Source: Thermoleophilia bacterium (GTDB lineage Bacteria; Actinomycetota; Thermoleophilia; RBG-16-64-13). Taken from it: a DNA stretch of 64,000 nucleotides. Numbering within the stretch: position 1 is the first letter of the stretch; each line of letters starts with the position of its first letter. This document shows, piece after piece, positions 8,824 to 16,782 of the stretch. The notes under the pieces were generated by a model. That model did no database searches. It was not told the DNA's origin and saw nothing but the letters and a program-made list of their open reading frames with translations. The translations under genes were made by a program, and so were the position numbers. The stretch is taken from positions 372,001-436,000 of the forward strand of contig JAOAGT010000002.1 in the NCBI GenBank assembly GCA_026415615.1, in the 5' to 3' direction.

Positions 8824-10795
8824 AGGTGACCTCTCGTTGTCTTGCTGCAAACTCCAGGCACGGCGGAACCCGGGGCTCCCACTCAAGCTGAACCAGGGCG
8901 GCTAATGCCTCATTCGCCTGCGCCTCTGGGTAGTGTTTCTCGAAGTACTGAAGCGGCAACGGGGGATGGGAAATCAGGTCCCGCCAATTGCCTCCGGGTA
9001 GCCTCCATCGGTAGCACATTTCTGTCCTTTCTCTAAAAAGTGCGTCCTGATCCGTCACATGTGTCACAACCCGCATGGATACTGGGTTTTCGGGCATTTT
9101 TGAAAGTGTCACAGAAGCCTTCGTGTGACACTTTGAAAATGGGCGCAAACCCGCATGAATAAAGGAAGGTGACGCTTGTGACACTTCAGAATGCATTTCT
9201 GAAGAAAGAGTCACAGTGTAGCGGTTCCAGGCATCCTGGAAGCTCGCCTTCTCGTAGCCGCGAGACTCCCGCCAGTGCCCGGGTTGGATCCCATAGTTAC
9301 GAAGCAGCTTTGCTAGTCTCCTTGCCGACAGCTTGGGTTCCTCACCCCAGGGGGAAGTCTCCATCTGGTGAAGGGCAAGGAGAAGCTCCGAGGTTGTCAA
9401 GCGGTCGGCCCGCTTCTCCTCAAACACTTGCTTAATGTCACTAAGCAGTCTTATTCCCGTGGAAGGATCTTCCTCTGCCCGTCCGGCTGAAAGGACCAGG
9501 GCCACTTGCCATCCTCTACTTGGCTAATCGCCACCCGCTACGTCGGCTATCATGAGAAGCGGCTCCCACGCCTCCGAGGCCCGGTCGTCAAGCTCTAAAG
9601 GGATTTCAGCTTCCGTGCTGGGAAGCAGAAAGCCTTCCGCCCACCTCTGTAACCCCTCTCGAAGCGGTTCGGCTTCCGCCTTTATCGCCCTAAACCGGAA
9701 GCGGGCCACCTTCTGATCCCGGGCCTTGCGCTGTAGGCGGATGAGGATGGCCCGGTCCTGCACCGTACCGGGCAGGTTGCCTATGCCAGCCAGGAGCTTG
9801 GGGGCAAAAGACGCTGAAGTTCTGAACCTCGAAGCCGCGTCCTTTCTCCAGGCAACGGGGAATGGCGGTTACACGTCGGTTACCGGCGTTCAACACGGCT
9901 CGTAGTGGCTCGTATTTCTTGCCCCGGCCAAAGATGGTATCTGCCTCATCTAGAAGGACCGTAGGCCTCTCGGCTTCGATTTGACGAAAAAGCACAGCCT
10001 GCGAGGGTTGCACCACTCGCCATGGTCTAGCCACCAGATGCTCCAGCACTTCGCAAAGTCTTGTTTTCCCGGATCTTTTCTCCGGGCTAACGACGGCTAA
10101 ATACGGCGATACGTCAAAGCGCTCGAACACCCAAGTATGCTCTGCCCACAAGGATATGGCCGTAGCCTGTTCCGGAAGTGGGAAGGCTACATAGCGAGCA
10201 AGCACAGACTCCATCTCGGCAAGGAGCGGGGCAAGCTCCACCTCCGGTTTAGTGGCCGCGGCGATTCCCGAAGCAAGTTTTAGGTGCTCATCCCAAGTAA
10301 GCCTTTGGTTTCCGGCCGTAGCCTCCCTAGGCCCTGTCTTGTGCTCTTCTGTAAGCCCGATAATCTCCACGTGTAGCAGCTTTGAGGGCCGCGGCGTACT
10401 TGTCTTCGGGTAGCGGTCCACAAGTCCGGCAAAGCGGGCTAACCACTTGATAGCCTCGCCTGTGGTTAGATCCTCCAGGTGTTCCACTAGGTCGACAACG
10501 TCCCCCCTTGCTCACATCCGAAGCAATGCCAAACCTGCTTAGCTCGGTTGACAAAGAAGCTTGGCGTTTTGTCCTCATGTGTCCCTAGTGGGCAATGAAA
10601 AGAGAGTTCGATTCTACCCTCACGTGCGGGCCGAATTCCCCGGCTAGCTAGGTATTCCTCAATGGAGACGGCGGCCTTGACTTCTTCGGTGGGAATTGCG
10701 TAATTGGCGTTAGCGATGTAGTCTGCATCTAGAAGCTTTGTGCTTGGCCCCGTCGTTGCCGCGGCGGGGCTTTCCTTTCCCTTAGCGGCAGTCAT
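8798..10795 (-). pseudogene. CHC2 primase/DUF3631 replication protein, two frameshifts and one amber
   Basis: Three fragments belong to one gene. From 10795: a DnaG-like CHC2 zinc finger (CPLGTH...HCFGCEQGG). The frame is lost in a run of six C (plus strand, about 10502-10507); one more base would restore DVVDLVEHLEDLTTGEAIKW. The next part is a DUF3631-type domain with a Walker-like segment (SPEKRSGKTRLCEVLEHL) and the acidic LLLDEADTIFGRGKKYEPLR. A second shift occurs in a run of five G (9800-9804). The third part (QDRAILIRLQRKARD) meets an in-frame TAG at 9524-9526 where Trp is expected (GGD-stop-PSRGW) and then continues to 8798 as the DUF3631 C-terminal domain (KLSARRLAKLLRNYGI). Such proteins drive replication of integrated plasmids. 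As read it is inactive unless errors or recoding are involved. Confidence 0.8.
9054..9215. repeat. Six GTCACA/TGTGAC motifs with an 11-bp dyad inside the replication gene
   Basis: GTCACA occurs at 9054, 9063, 9108 and 9210, and its complement TGTGAC at 9124 and 9177. Two of them form a perfect dyad, AAAGTGTCACA (9103-9113) and TGTGACACTTT (9124-9134), separated by ten bases. In the gene this region encodes the linker between the DUF3631 parts, where Val-Thr pairs recur. It may be a Rep-binding or iteron-like cluster, or only a low-complexity protein linker. Confidence 0.4.
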
Positions 10796-10994
10796 GGCCC
10801 ACCCCCGCTCGTTGCAGCAGACGCTCGAGCGCCACGCGGCTGACGAGCAGACGCCGACCGATGCGAATCACGGGAAGCTCGCCCCTGCGAGCGGCTTCGT
10901 AGGCCGACCCGCGGCTGATCCTCAGAATGGCAGCAGCCTCCTGGATAGTGAGCACCTCGGGAGCCTGTTTAAGAGTCGTGGCGTCCTGTCCCAT
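10782..10994 (-). CDS. Excisionase-family HTH DNA-binding protein
   Basis: A 70-residue protein of the MerR/excisionase (BldC-like) winged-helix family: LTIQEAAAILRISRGSAYEA is the recognition module, followed by the wing RRGELPVIRIGRRLLVSRVALERLL. It ends in TGA inside the start of the primase gene and starts inside the preceding HTH gene, so the three are translationally linked. In integrated plasmids such proteins act as excisionases or as regulators of the replication operon. It is apparently intact. Confidence 0.8.
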   Translation of the reverse strand: MGQDATTLKQAPEVLTIQEAAAILRISRGSAYEAARRGELPVIRIGRRLLVSRVALERLLQRAGVGHDCR

Positions 10995-11166
10995 ATTTCC
11001 CCTCGAGTGTTGCTACCGCCGAGGCGGGAATTCTTACTGACCGACCGATCCGTATAGCCTCGAGACGGCCGTCTCGTACCATCTGCCAGATAGTGCAGTA
11101 GTGCAGATCCAAACACTCAGCGACCTGGCGAATGCTAAGAAACCTCTAGTCTGTCAGTTCTCGCAC
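10969..11166 (-). pseudogene. Second excisionase-type HTH gene with amber at codon 7
   Basis: A GTG at 11166 is preceded by a strong RBS (AAGGAGGT). The frame reads VRELTD, TAG at 11146-11148, then RFLSIRQVAECLDLHYCTIW and QMVRDGRLEAIRIGRSVRIP, ending in TAA at 10969. The downstream part is a clear excisionase/BldC-type HTH of normal length, and no good start exists after the amber. The gene overlaps the start of the next HTH gene by 26 bases. It is either a null allele (for example from TGG or CAG) or a readthrough gene; it is unlikely to be chance because motif, frame and RBS agree. Confidence 0.65.
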
Positions 11167-11285
11167 CGCACCTCCTTCCCCGTTGATTTCTCTGTGTCTA
11201 TACAGCATTTCAAACTTGCGTATGCCAGTGTCAAAGATGCGCAGCATCACGATTGCGTATCACCATCACGAAGAGGGAAGGACTG

Positions 11286-12380
11286 GTGAGCGAATTCCGC
11301 CTTGTTATGTGGCCTGGAGAACCAGTGTCAGTGCCAGAGAGCGTGGTAGTGCCGGTGGAAGCGCGCCGTTACGAGAAAAGTCAGCTGACTTTTGCGCTCC
11401 CCTACGAGGAACCAGGCGAGTACTTCCTCCACCTCGAGCTGAGGGTTGACGACCAACATTGGCTTACTTCTTGGGACATCGTTTGTCCACCGCCGGAGCT
11501 CTACCTGCGAGAAGTCGGTCGACTTGACACCCAGAACGCTGAAGAGATCGCTGGTTTTCTCAGCACATACGGTGACCTGGTTGGCGGGTGGCGCATGACC
11601 GACGGGGCGAACAACTTGGACGCGCTGCTTGACGATGCCGTAGCAGTTATCGCCCGGCAGTCCACCGAAACCGCTGTGCGTACTCTCGCAAACGTAGAAG
11701 AAATACTCCGTGACCCATCGGCTCTACGTCATGAGATAGTCAGACCCGGAGACTGGAGCCACTTGCCGGAGCAGTGGTGCATGGAACCGGAGCTCAGCAG
11801 CATTCTTCAGCGCTTCGTCTCGAAGCGCGTAATCTACTCGCGCGCAGACTCTGCCAAACCGACCATCTACGCCAGGTATTTGCCTCTCGAAGAGGCGGCC
11901 CTTTACATCGGCCTCATCCGGGACATGACCCGCGTGTGGTATTACCTTGGAAGTGGGGCGGGTGACTTCGACAGACTCCTCGAGGAGTGGGAGACGGAGC
12001 TAATGAGACCGGACTCGCCTTCACAGGCCTGGGGCTTCCTACATGATCATCTAAACGCCGCGCTAAAGCCCTTCCACGTGAAATGCCACTGGGTCTCAAT
12101 AGGAGAGAGGACCACGTCTCAAGACCCCCCCTTCTCCGCCGGCCTGTACAACGTCTTAGCTCTGCAATTGGCAAATCACATGGCCGAAGAGGCGGAATAC
12201 CGCGTCTGTCAGAAGTGTGGGAGCTTGTTCGTGCGGCAACGGGGAAGATCCAGGTTTGACCAGTACCGAGTGCGCGATCCCAAAGTCAAGTATTGCTCTA
12301 GTTACTGCGCACGAGCGCAAGCTCAGAAGGCCTACCGCCAGCGCAAAGCGGCGGTTCGTAAGGAAGCGGCGAAGTCATGA
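11286..12380 (+). CDS. Element protein with C-terminal zinc-finger motif
   Basis: The GTG at 11286 is chosen because AGGGAAGGA lies just before it; an in-frame TTG at 11253 has no such site. The product is about 364 residues and soluble. An N-terminal beta-rich part ([20 protein letters not shown], then [15 protein letters not shown]) is followed by a helical middle. The C-terminus has [36 protein letters not shown]: a Cys4 ribbon with the R/K-rich tail seen in many actinobacterial regulators and element proteins of the CGNR-like type. It overlaps the integrase gene by ATGA, so the two are co-translated. It may regulate integration or bind DNA or RNA, but no function is established. Confidence 0.7.
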   Translation: MSEFRLVMWPGEPVSVPESVVVPVEARRYEKSQLTFALPYEEPGEYFLHLELRVDDQHWLTSWDIVCPPPELYLREVGRLDTQNAEEIAGFLSTYGDLVGGWRMTDGANNLDALLDDAVAVIARQSTETAVRTLANVEEILRDPSALRHEIVRPGDWSHLPEQWCMEPELSSILQRFVSKRVIYSRADSAKPTIYARYLPLEEAALYIGLIRDMTRVWYYLGSGAGDFDRLLEEWETELMRPDSPSQAWGFLHDHLNAALKPFHVKCHWVSIGERTTSQDPPFSAGLYNVLALQLANHMAEEAEYRVCQKCGSLFVRQRGRSRFDQYRVRDPKVKYCSSYCARAQAQKAYRQRKAAVRKEAAKS

Positions 12381-13534
12381 AAGGCCATATCCGCAAACGG
12401 GGCAAATCCTGGGCCGTGGTGGTGGAACTGGGGCGCGACTCTTCCGGCAAGCGGCGGCAGAAGTGGTTTATCGTGGATGGGACCAAAGCCGAGGCCCAGG
12501 CGGAACTAGCCCGCATTCTCCACGAGATGAACACCGGCTTGTATGCGGAACCAGAACGCCTGACTGTGGCCGACTACCTAAAGCGCTGGCTGACCGATTA
12601 CGCCAAGTCCAACTGCTCAGTGCGCACTTACGAGCGCTACGAAGAACTGCTCGAGGGCTACGTAGTGCCTCGGATCGGTCACCTTGCCCTAACCAAGCTC
12701 CGCCCCTTGCACATTCAGGAAATGGAGGCGAGTCTCCTGGCCTCCGGACGCCAAAGGCGCCTGGAAGGGAAGCCGGAGGGGCTTTCGGCGCGCACCGTGC
12801 TACACGTTCATCGAGTGCTTAGAACGGCCTTGCAGCAGGCGGTACGTTGGCAGCTTCTCGTGCGCAACCCGGCCGATGCTGTGCGACCTCCCCGGCCCAC
12901 CAAACCCGAGATTCGCGTATTAGATGAAGCAGAGATGGCCGTCTTGCTTACGGCAGCCCGAGATACCAGGCTCTACGTTCCCGTGCTTGTAGCCCTTACT
13001 ACAGGTCTGAGGCGCGGTGAACTCTTGGGGCTTCGTTGGCAGGATGTGGACGGCGAGACTCTGCGTGTCGCACAAACCCTGGTGGTCACCGAGGACGGCC
13101 TGGTGTTCAAACCTCCCAAGACGTGCAAGAGCCGGCGGGCAGTAGCCATGCCTCAAGTCACGGTTGAGGCTCTCAAAGAGCATCGCCGCCTGCAAGCAGA
13201 AGAGCGCTTGCGCTTGGGGCAGGTATGGCAGGATTACGATCTTGTTTCCCCCGCTCTTGACGGCCGGCCTTGGCACCCGGCCACGTTCACTTGCTCATTC
13301 CGCGATTTGTGCCGGCGGGCCGGCCTGCAACTGCGGTTCTATGACCTACGCCACTCTCATGGTGCGGCTCTGCTCCGTTCAGGAGTGCATCCCAAGATTG
13401 TCTCGGAACGTCTCGGGCACAGTACCATCGGCCTCACGCTGGATACCTACAGCCACCTGCTCCTAGACATGCAGAAGCAAGTAGCCAACCTGATTGACGA
13501 GAGCCTACGCAATGTCCTCGGGGGCGAGGAATAG
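12377..13534 (+). CDS. Tyrosine site-specific integrase
   Basis: A 385-residue phage-type integrase. It has an N-terminal arm-binding region ([17 protein letters not shown], residues 3-60), a SAM-like core-binding domain (about 62-165) and a catalytic domain (about 180-375). Catalytic residues visible are R212 in [14 protein letters not shown], a Lys in the beta-hairpin (K248 or K251), R325 in YDLRHSH (Tyr replaces the common His of the HxxR box), H348 in ERLGHST, and nucleophile Y358 in DTYSHLL. All are intact. Position next to tRNA-Ser and orientation toward attR are typical. It is the enzyme expected to have inserted the element at the tRNA. Confidence 0.95.
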   Translation: MKGHIRKRGKSWAVVVELGRDSSGKRRQKWFIVDGTKAEAQAELARILHEMNTGLYAEPERLTVADYLKRWLTDYAKSNCSVRTYERYEELLEGYVVPRIGHLALTKLRPLHIQEMEASLLASGRQRRLEGKPEGLSARTVLHVHRVLRTALQQAVRWQLLVRNPADAVRPPRPTKPEIRVLDEAEMAVLLTAARDTRLYVPVLVALTTGLRRGELLGLRWQDVDGETLRVAQTLVVTEDGLVFKPPKTCKSRRAVAMPQVTVEALKEHRRLQAEERLRLGQVWQDYDLVSPALDGRPWHPATFTCSFRDLCRRAGLQLRFYDLRHSHGAALLRSGVHPKIVSERLGHSTIGLTLDTYSHLLLDMQKQVANLIDESLRNVLGGEE

Positions 13535-13552
13535 GGGGCACCTGGGAAAAAT

Positions 13553-13571
13553 GTTTGCAAACGGAGGGCAA
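13553..13571. promoter_or_regulatory. Candidate integrase arm-type site, right end
   Basis: GTTTGCAAACGGAGGGCAA, lying between the integrase stop and attR. It matches 2894-2912 near attL at 17 of 19 bases in the same orientation. Best read as an arm-type binding site for the integrase N-terminal domain. Confidence 0.45.
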
Positions 13572-13628
13572 AAACCCATTGCGGACTTATCTCGCACTAC
13601 TTCAACCACGAAGAATGCCTGCAAATAG

Positions 13629-13684
13629 AGGCGGAGGGGGCGGGATTCGAACCCGCGAGACCTTGCGGCCTGCCGGTTTTCAAG
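13629..13684 (-). repeat. attR: 56-bp repeat forming the 3' half of tRNA-Ser
   Basis: Exact match to 2718-2773. It supplies the tRNA from the anticodon loop to the discriminator base. The 5' half at 13685-13716 is chromosomal, so the crossover lies within these 56 bases. Confidence 0.9.
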
Positions 13685-13716
13685 ACCGGTGCATTCAACC
13701 ACTCTGCCACCCCTCC
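13632..13716 (-). tRNA. tRNA-Ser(TGA)
   Basis: Acceptor stem GGAGGGG pairs with CCCCTCC, discriminator G, no encoded CCA. The anticodon loop CTTGAAA gives TGA (reads UCA). The long variable arm is the class II arm of serine tRNAs, and the T-arm has GGTTCGAATCC. A TATACT box on the minus strand at 13753-13748 may be its -10 element. The gene is the integration target of the adjoining element and is restored by it. Confidence 0.95.
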
Positions 13717-13757
13717 GCTGTGCCGGCTGAGCCCGGGGCGATCTTGGAGTATACAGC

Positions 13758-14237
13758 CTAAGCGACAGGACCGATAATGGCTAGAGGCCAGGCGAGGAAG
13801 AACGCAGCCACCAAACCTATCACCCAGAAAGCGACTGCTATGGCGAAGCTAATCCAGCACCACATCTTGGCCTTGCGGGAGGCTTCTTGGGCTCCGGCTA
13901 TGTCTCCAATGGCTAGTTTCTCACCTACTCTGCTTGCGTATACCACAGCCGCGATGCCGGTGGGCCAAAAGCACAGGATGAGCACAGCTATAGCCCACCC
14001 CATATAGCTCGGGATGTGAGGAATAATGCCGTGGCGCGACAATGTTCCTGCGTACACGGGCGGTGGTGAGGGTACGTAAGGGGGAGGAACGGGTCCTGGT
14101 CCGTATTGGCCGGGGGTTGCGCTCCAGTTCCCTCCGGGGCTGCTCCATTGGTCCTTGTATTTCTGGAGATTCTGGCCGCAGACTGTGCAGTATCTACTTG
14201 TGTCGTCGTTTTCAGCTCCACACTGTGGGCAATACAT
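13758..14237 (-). CDS. Zinc-ribbon membrane protein, CD225/dispanin-like
   Basis: Starting at 14237 (ATG, GGGGAGA upstream) the product has about 159 residues. The N-terminal zinc ribbon MYCPQCGAEN...RYCTVCGQNL is followed by a Pro/Gly/Tyr-rich linker. Two membrane helices come next (MGWAIAVLILCFWPTGIAAVVYA and WISFAIAVAFWVIGLVAAFFL), flanking ASRVGEKLAIGDIAGAQEASRKAKMW. The latter (A..V..KL..GD..GA..AS..AK.W) is characteristic of bacterial CD225/dispanin proteins. The gene lies just downstream of a PadR regulator, a common arrangement for membrane effectors of PadR regulons. Role unknown. Confidence 0.8.
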   Translation of the reverse strand: MYCPQCGAENDDTSRYCTVCGQNLQKYKDQWSSPGGNWSATPGQYGPGPVPPPYVPSPPPVYAGTLSRHGIIPHIPSYMGWAIAVLILCFWPTGIAAVVYASRVGEKLAIGDIAGAQEASRKAKMWCWISFAIAVAFWVIGLVAAFFLAWPLAIIGPVA

Positions 14238-14257
14238 GACGTCTCCCCCCGGTATGC

Positions 14258-14686
14258 TCAATTTCTGTTAGTCTGCGCTGGCGCAGCGGCTTGAGCAGCC
14301 CAGTCGGCTAGCCGCTCGAGTGCTTCGGCTCGCTGGCGCAGGCGGTCTGCCGATATCTTTAGGGCTTCGAGGCCAGTCTCGGTAAGAGCATAGATTCTCC
14401 GGCTAGGTCCGGTCTGCGGGGTTTCCCACGATGAGGTGACCCAGCCCTGCTCCTCCATCATACGTAACAGGCGATACATGGTGCCGGCGTCCGCGCAGAT
14501 CAAGTCTCCGGTCATCTGCTCAATTTGGTCGAACAACTCGTAGCCGTGAGCGGGTGAGGCGGCCAAGAGCGCAAGTATGCAAGTCTCCAAGATTGAGCGG
14601 CGGTACCGCCCGCGACCCGGTCTCCTGCCTCCTGCTTCTCCGCAATGCCAACCACCCGGCTCGCCTCTCACACTTGTGCCTCCCAC
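14258..14686 (-). CDS. PadR-family transcriptional regulator
   Basis: About 142 residues. The winged-helix PadR domain spans about 28-110: ILETCILALLAASPAHGYEL, LICADAGTMYRLLRMMEEQG (recognition helix) and RRIYALTETGLEALKI (wing and helix). A short C-terminal helix with an Ala-rich tail follows. PadR proteins repress target and own genes in response to small ligands. The likely target is the membrane protein gene starting 20 bases downstream. The first 27 residues are Gly/Arg-rich, and the true start could be further in. Confidence 0.85.
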   Translation of the reverse strand: MGGTSVRGEPGGWHCGEAGGRRPGRGRYRRSILETCILALLAASPAHGYELFDQIEQMTGDLICADAGTMYRLLRMMEEQGWVTSSWETPQTGPSRRIYALTETGLEALKISADRLRQRAEALERLADWAAQAAAPAQTNRN

Positions 14687-14717
14687 ACAGTCAGTCTGGT
14701 GTCAGGTCTCGGTTGTC

Positions 14718-15986
14718 TCAGTGGTCGCAAGCGTTTTCTCCTGTTTCAAGGGTACGTGCAAGGTACCGCTCTACCAAGACCTCTGGTGGTTCTGCTGGTG
14801 CACCAGTGATCACAGTCACTCCTTGATTGGCAAAAAGCTCCTTAGCCCGACTACCCATGCCACCTGCTATGACAAAGCGAGCTCCCTTGTCTGCCAGCCA
14901 CGAGGGGAGAAGACCGGGCTCGTGCTCCGGGGCATCAATGGTGGTCATGCTGATGATCTTCTTGGATCGAGCGTCCACATCTACTAAGGCAAACTGCTCG
15001 GAGTGGCCAAAGTGGGAACTGAGCTTTCCATCCTGAACCGGGATGGCAAACCGCCACACTGCGTCCACATCTGGGAGAGCTGGCTCGGGAGACTGGCGAA
15101 CAGGCTCAGCCGAGTCAGTGGAGGGCGACGGTCCGCTGGGGGCTGCCGCGGCTGAGGTTTCTTCCAAGGCCAGTAGTCGCTCTACTGCTCTTGCAAACTC
15201 CTTGGCTGCAGGACTCTTGGAGTAATGGTAAATGTATGGTTTGCCTGCGTCGCCTGCCTCAACTATGGCGGGATCGAGGGGTACGCTTGCAAGTAGGGGA
15301 ACCCCCGCTTTTTCGGCCATAGCCTCGCCCCCGCCCTTGCTGAACACGTGGGTTACGTGTCCACAGTTGGGACAGACAAATCCGGCCATGTTTTCAATTA
15401 CTCCAAGGACTGGCAGGTCAAGCAGGGAACAGAAGCGGACAGAGCGCCGCACGTTGGCCAGAGCCGTTTCTTGGGGCGTAGTCACAATAATCGCTCCGTC
15501 TGCATCACCCATGGCTTGGCACACGGCAAGCGGCTCATCTCCTGTTCCGGGCGGAGAGTCGACGATCAAATAATCAAGCTCACCCCACTCTACCTCTCCA
15601 AGAAACTGCTCAATTGCCACGGCTTTCATGGGGCCGCGCCACACTACGGCGCTGTCCTGTTCACCGAGCAAGAACCCGATGGACATCACTTTGAGATTCT
15701 CGCCCACCTCTACTGGGATGAGAGTTTCGCCCTCTATGAGTACCGGGCGATTCTTAAGCCCAAGTAGCTGCGGGACAGTCGGCCCGTGCAAATCGATGTC
15801 GAGCAACCCTACTCGCCTGCCCTCTAAGGCAAGGCCGATGGCGAGATTGACTGCAACTGTGCTTTTCCCCACCCCGCCTTTACCAGAGAGAACGATGATC
15901 TTGTGCTTAATTTGCGCCATCCGATCTTGGACAGCGCGGGCTCTTTCGTTATGAACTCCACCGCATTCAGATCCACTACATCCCAT
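14718..15986 (-). CDS. Mrp/NBP35-family Fe-S carrier ATPase fused to NifX-like domain
   Basis: A 422-residue protein. Residues 1-10 carry CSGSEC, a possible metal-binding head. Residues 28-275 are the Mrp/ApbC deviant Walker ATPase with GKGGVGKST (35-43), DIDLHGP and the CPNC motif (C205, C208) that holds the bridging [4Fe-4S] cluster in the dimer. An Ala/Pro/Ser linker follows. Residues about 312-412 are a dinitrogenase iron-molybdenum cofactor (NifX/NifB C-terminal) domain with WRFAIPVQDGKLSSHFGHSE and GGMGSRAKELFANQGV. Mrp proteins load or deliver Fe-S clusters; the NifX-like domain could bind an Fe-S or metal cofactor. No nitrogenase genes are nearby. A broken MinD-type ATPase upstream completes the usual anaerobe locus. 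Confidence 0.9.
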   Translation of the reverse strand: MGCSGSECGGVHNERARAVQDRMAQIKHKIIVLSGKGGVGKSTVAVNLAIGLALEGRRVGLLDIDLHGPTVPQLLGLKNRPVLIEGETLIPVEVGENLKVMSIGFLLGEQDSAVVWRGPMKAVAIEQFLGEVEWGELDYLIVDSPPGTGDEPLAVCQAMGDADGAIIVTTPQETALANVRRSVRFCSLLDLPVLGVIENMAGFVCPNCGHVTHVFSKGGGEAMAEKAGVPLLASVPLDPAIVEAGDAGKPYIYHYSKSPAAKEFARAVERLLALEETSAAAAPSGPSPSTDSAEPVRQSPEPALPDVDAVWRFAIPVQDGKLSSHFGHSEQFALVDVDARSKKIISMTTIDAPEHEPGLLPSWLADKGARFVIAGGMGSRAKELFANQGVTVITGAPAEPPEVLVERYLARTLETGENACDH

Positions 15987-16040
15987 TTTGGTGCCTCTAC
16001 CTTTCGTTAAGCATTCGCTTCACATTTTCCCACATTGCCA

Positions 16041-16517
16041 TTATTTGGTTGGCCACAGGGCTATCTCGTGTGTCTCCACAAGCATGTTGATGCACACGGC
16101 TAGGGGACCGGCAAGTGCGCGGGCGCGTTGCACTAGTCGCTCCAGGTTGTGTTCCGCGGGCGCGGTGGGCTGGATTACGGCAAGGAGGAGGGCGGCGCCG
16201 CCCTTCCGGGCAAGCTCAAGGGCGTTTTTCCTTTACCAGCGTAACCAACTCCGCGAATTTTGCCCACCCAGATTATGGCGCGCGTGGACCAACGTGCCAC
16301 GTCGTGTATCGGAGATAAACCACTCCCCAAGTTCCGCCTCCTGGATATCTGGTACCTGATTAGGACACACATGGGCGCACACTACACATGTCCCGCAACT
16401 GGAGATGTCCACGACATAAGCCAAGCCTTGGCTTTGCATTTGCGGCGATGCAAGGATGGCCTAGAGCCCACAGGAGCCCTGGCATACTCTGCAGGTATTG
16501 CAGCGGTTCTTTGGAGA
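16041..16517 (-). pseudogene. Decayed MinD-superfamily ATPase with ferredoxin insert
   Basis: In one frame from about 16517: RCNTCRVCQGSCGL, TAG, AILASPQMQ..., then ISSCGTCVVCAHVCPNQVPD and GEWFISDTRRGTLVHARHNL. That is the ferredoxin insert and the GEWFxSDTRxGxxVHA block typical of the paired MinD ATPases of anaerobes. The frame then shifts; AELVTLVKEK is recovered in another frame. A third segment (ALELARKGGAALLLAVIQPT then EHNLERLVQRARALAGPLAV) gives the C-terminus, ending at TAA 16041-16043. The P-loop and the stretch between the GEWF block and the C-terminus are missing. The gene is dead, but it shows the locus once resembled Mrp/NifX/MinD clusters. Confidence 0.75.
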
Positions 16518-16626
16518 TGATACCCAAGCTGCAAAGGCCAAGATCGCTTGTAGGGCCTTTTGGAGAAGCCGACGCCGTGGATCACGTTCGCAAGGTAAAC
16601 GTAAGGCCGTAGCTTCGCGTTCAAGC

Positions 16627-16746
16627 CATAGTCTCGCACCGTGGCAACGCAGAGGCCATAGTCTGGCACCGTGGCAACACCGAGGCCATAGTCTGGCACC
16701 GTGGCAACGCTGAGGCCAGAGTCTCCCAGCGTGGTAAGTTTGTGTC
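16627..16746. repeat. Four tandem copies of a 30-bp unit
   Basis: Units begin at 16627, 16657, 16687 and 16717 with CATAGTCTGGCACCGTGGCA or near variants and follow without spacers. The first three are nearly identical and the last is degenerate. They end directly upstream of the thioesterase gene, and the left edge borders the MinD remnant. No gene product containing the repeat is supported. The bases between 16518 and 16626 show nothing recognisable. Confidence 0.85.
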
Positions 16747-16782
16747 GTCTCAATGTCGAGAGATTCTGTCTGGGAGGGGGCT

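Larger units (their letters stand above)
2718..13684. mobile_element. Decayed integrated element in tRNA-Ser(TGA), about 11 kb
   Basis: A 56-bp segment at 2718-2773 is repeated exactly at 13629-13684, where it forms the 3' part of an intact tRNA-Ser gene. A tyrosine integrase gene ends about 95 bases inside the tRNA-proximal end. This is the standard outcome of integrase-mediated insertion into the 3' half of a tRNA gene, with the element restoring the tRNA. Cargo: lipoprotein, DnaJ-like membrane protein, IS256-type transposase remnant, cysteine-rich small protein, CHC2 primase/DUF3631 replication gene, two excisionase-type HTH genes and a zinc-finger protein next to the integrase. No conjugation or capsid genes are seen, so it is best called an integrated plasmid-like or satellite element. 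Many genes are broken, so it is probably immobile. Confidence 0.9.

Noticed and set aside
8602-11166. Amber codons read as pyrrolysine.
   Set aside because: The expected residues at two sites are Trp, no pyl genes are in view, and TAG ends several ordinary genes here. Decay or simple readthrough is more likely.
16627-16746. Possible CRISPR array, because the repeat unit is 30 bp.
   Set aside because: Units are directly adjacent with no unique spacers, and no cas genes are in the window. It is a plain tandem repeat.
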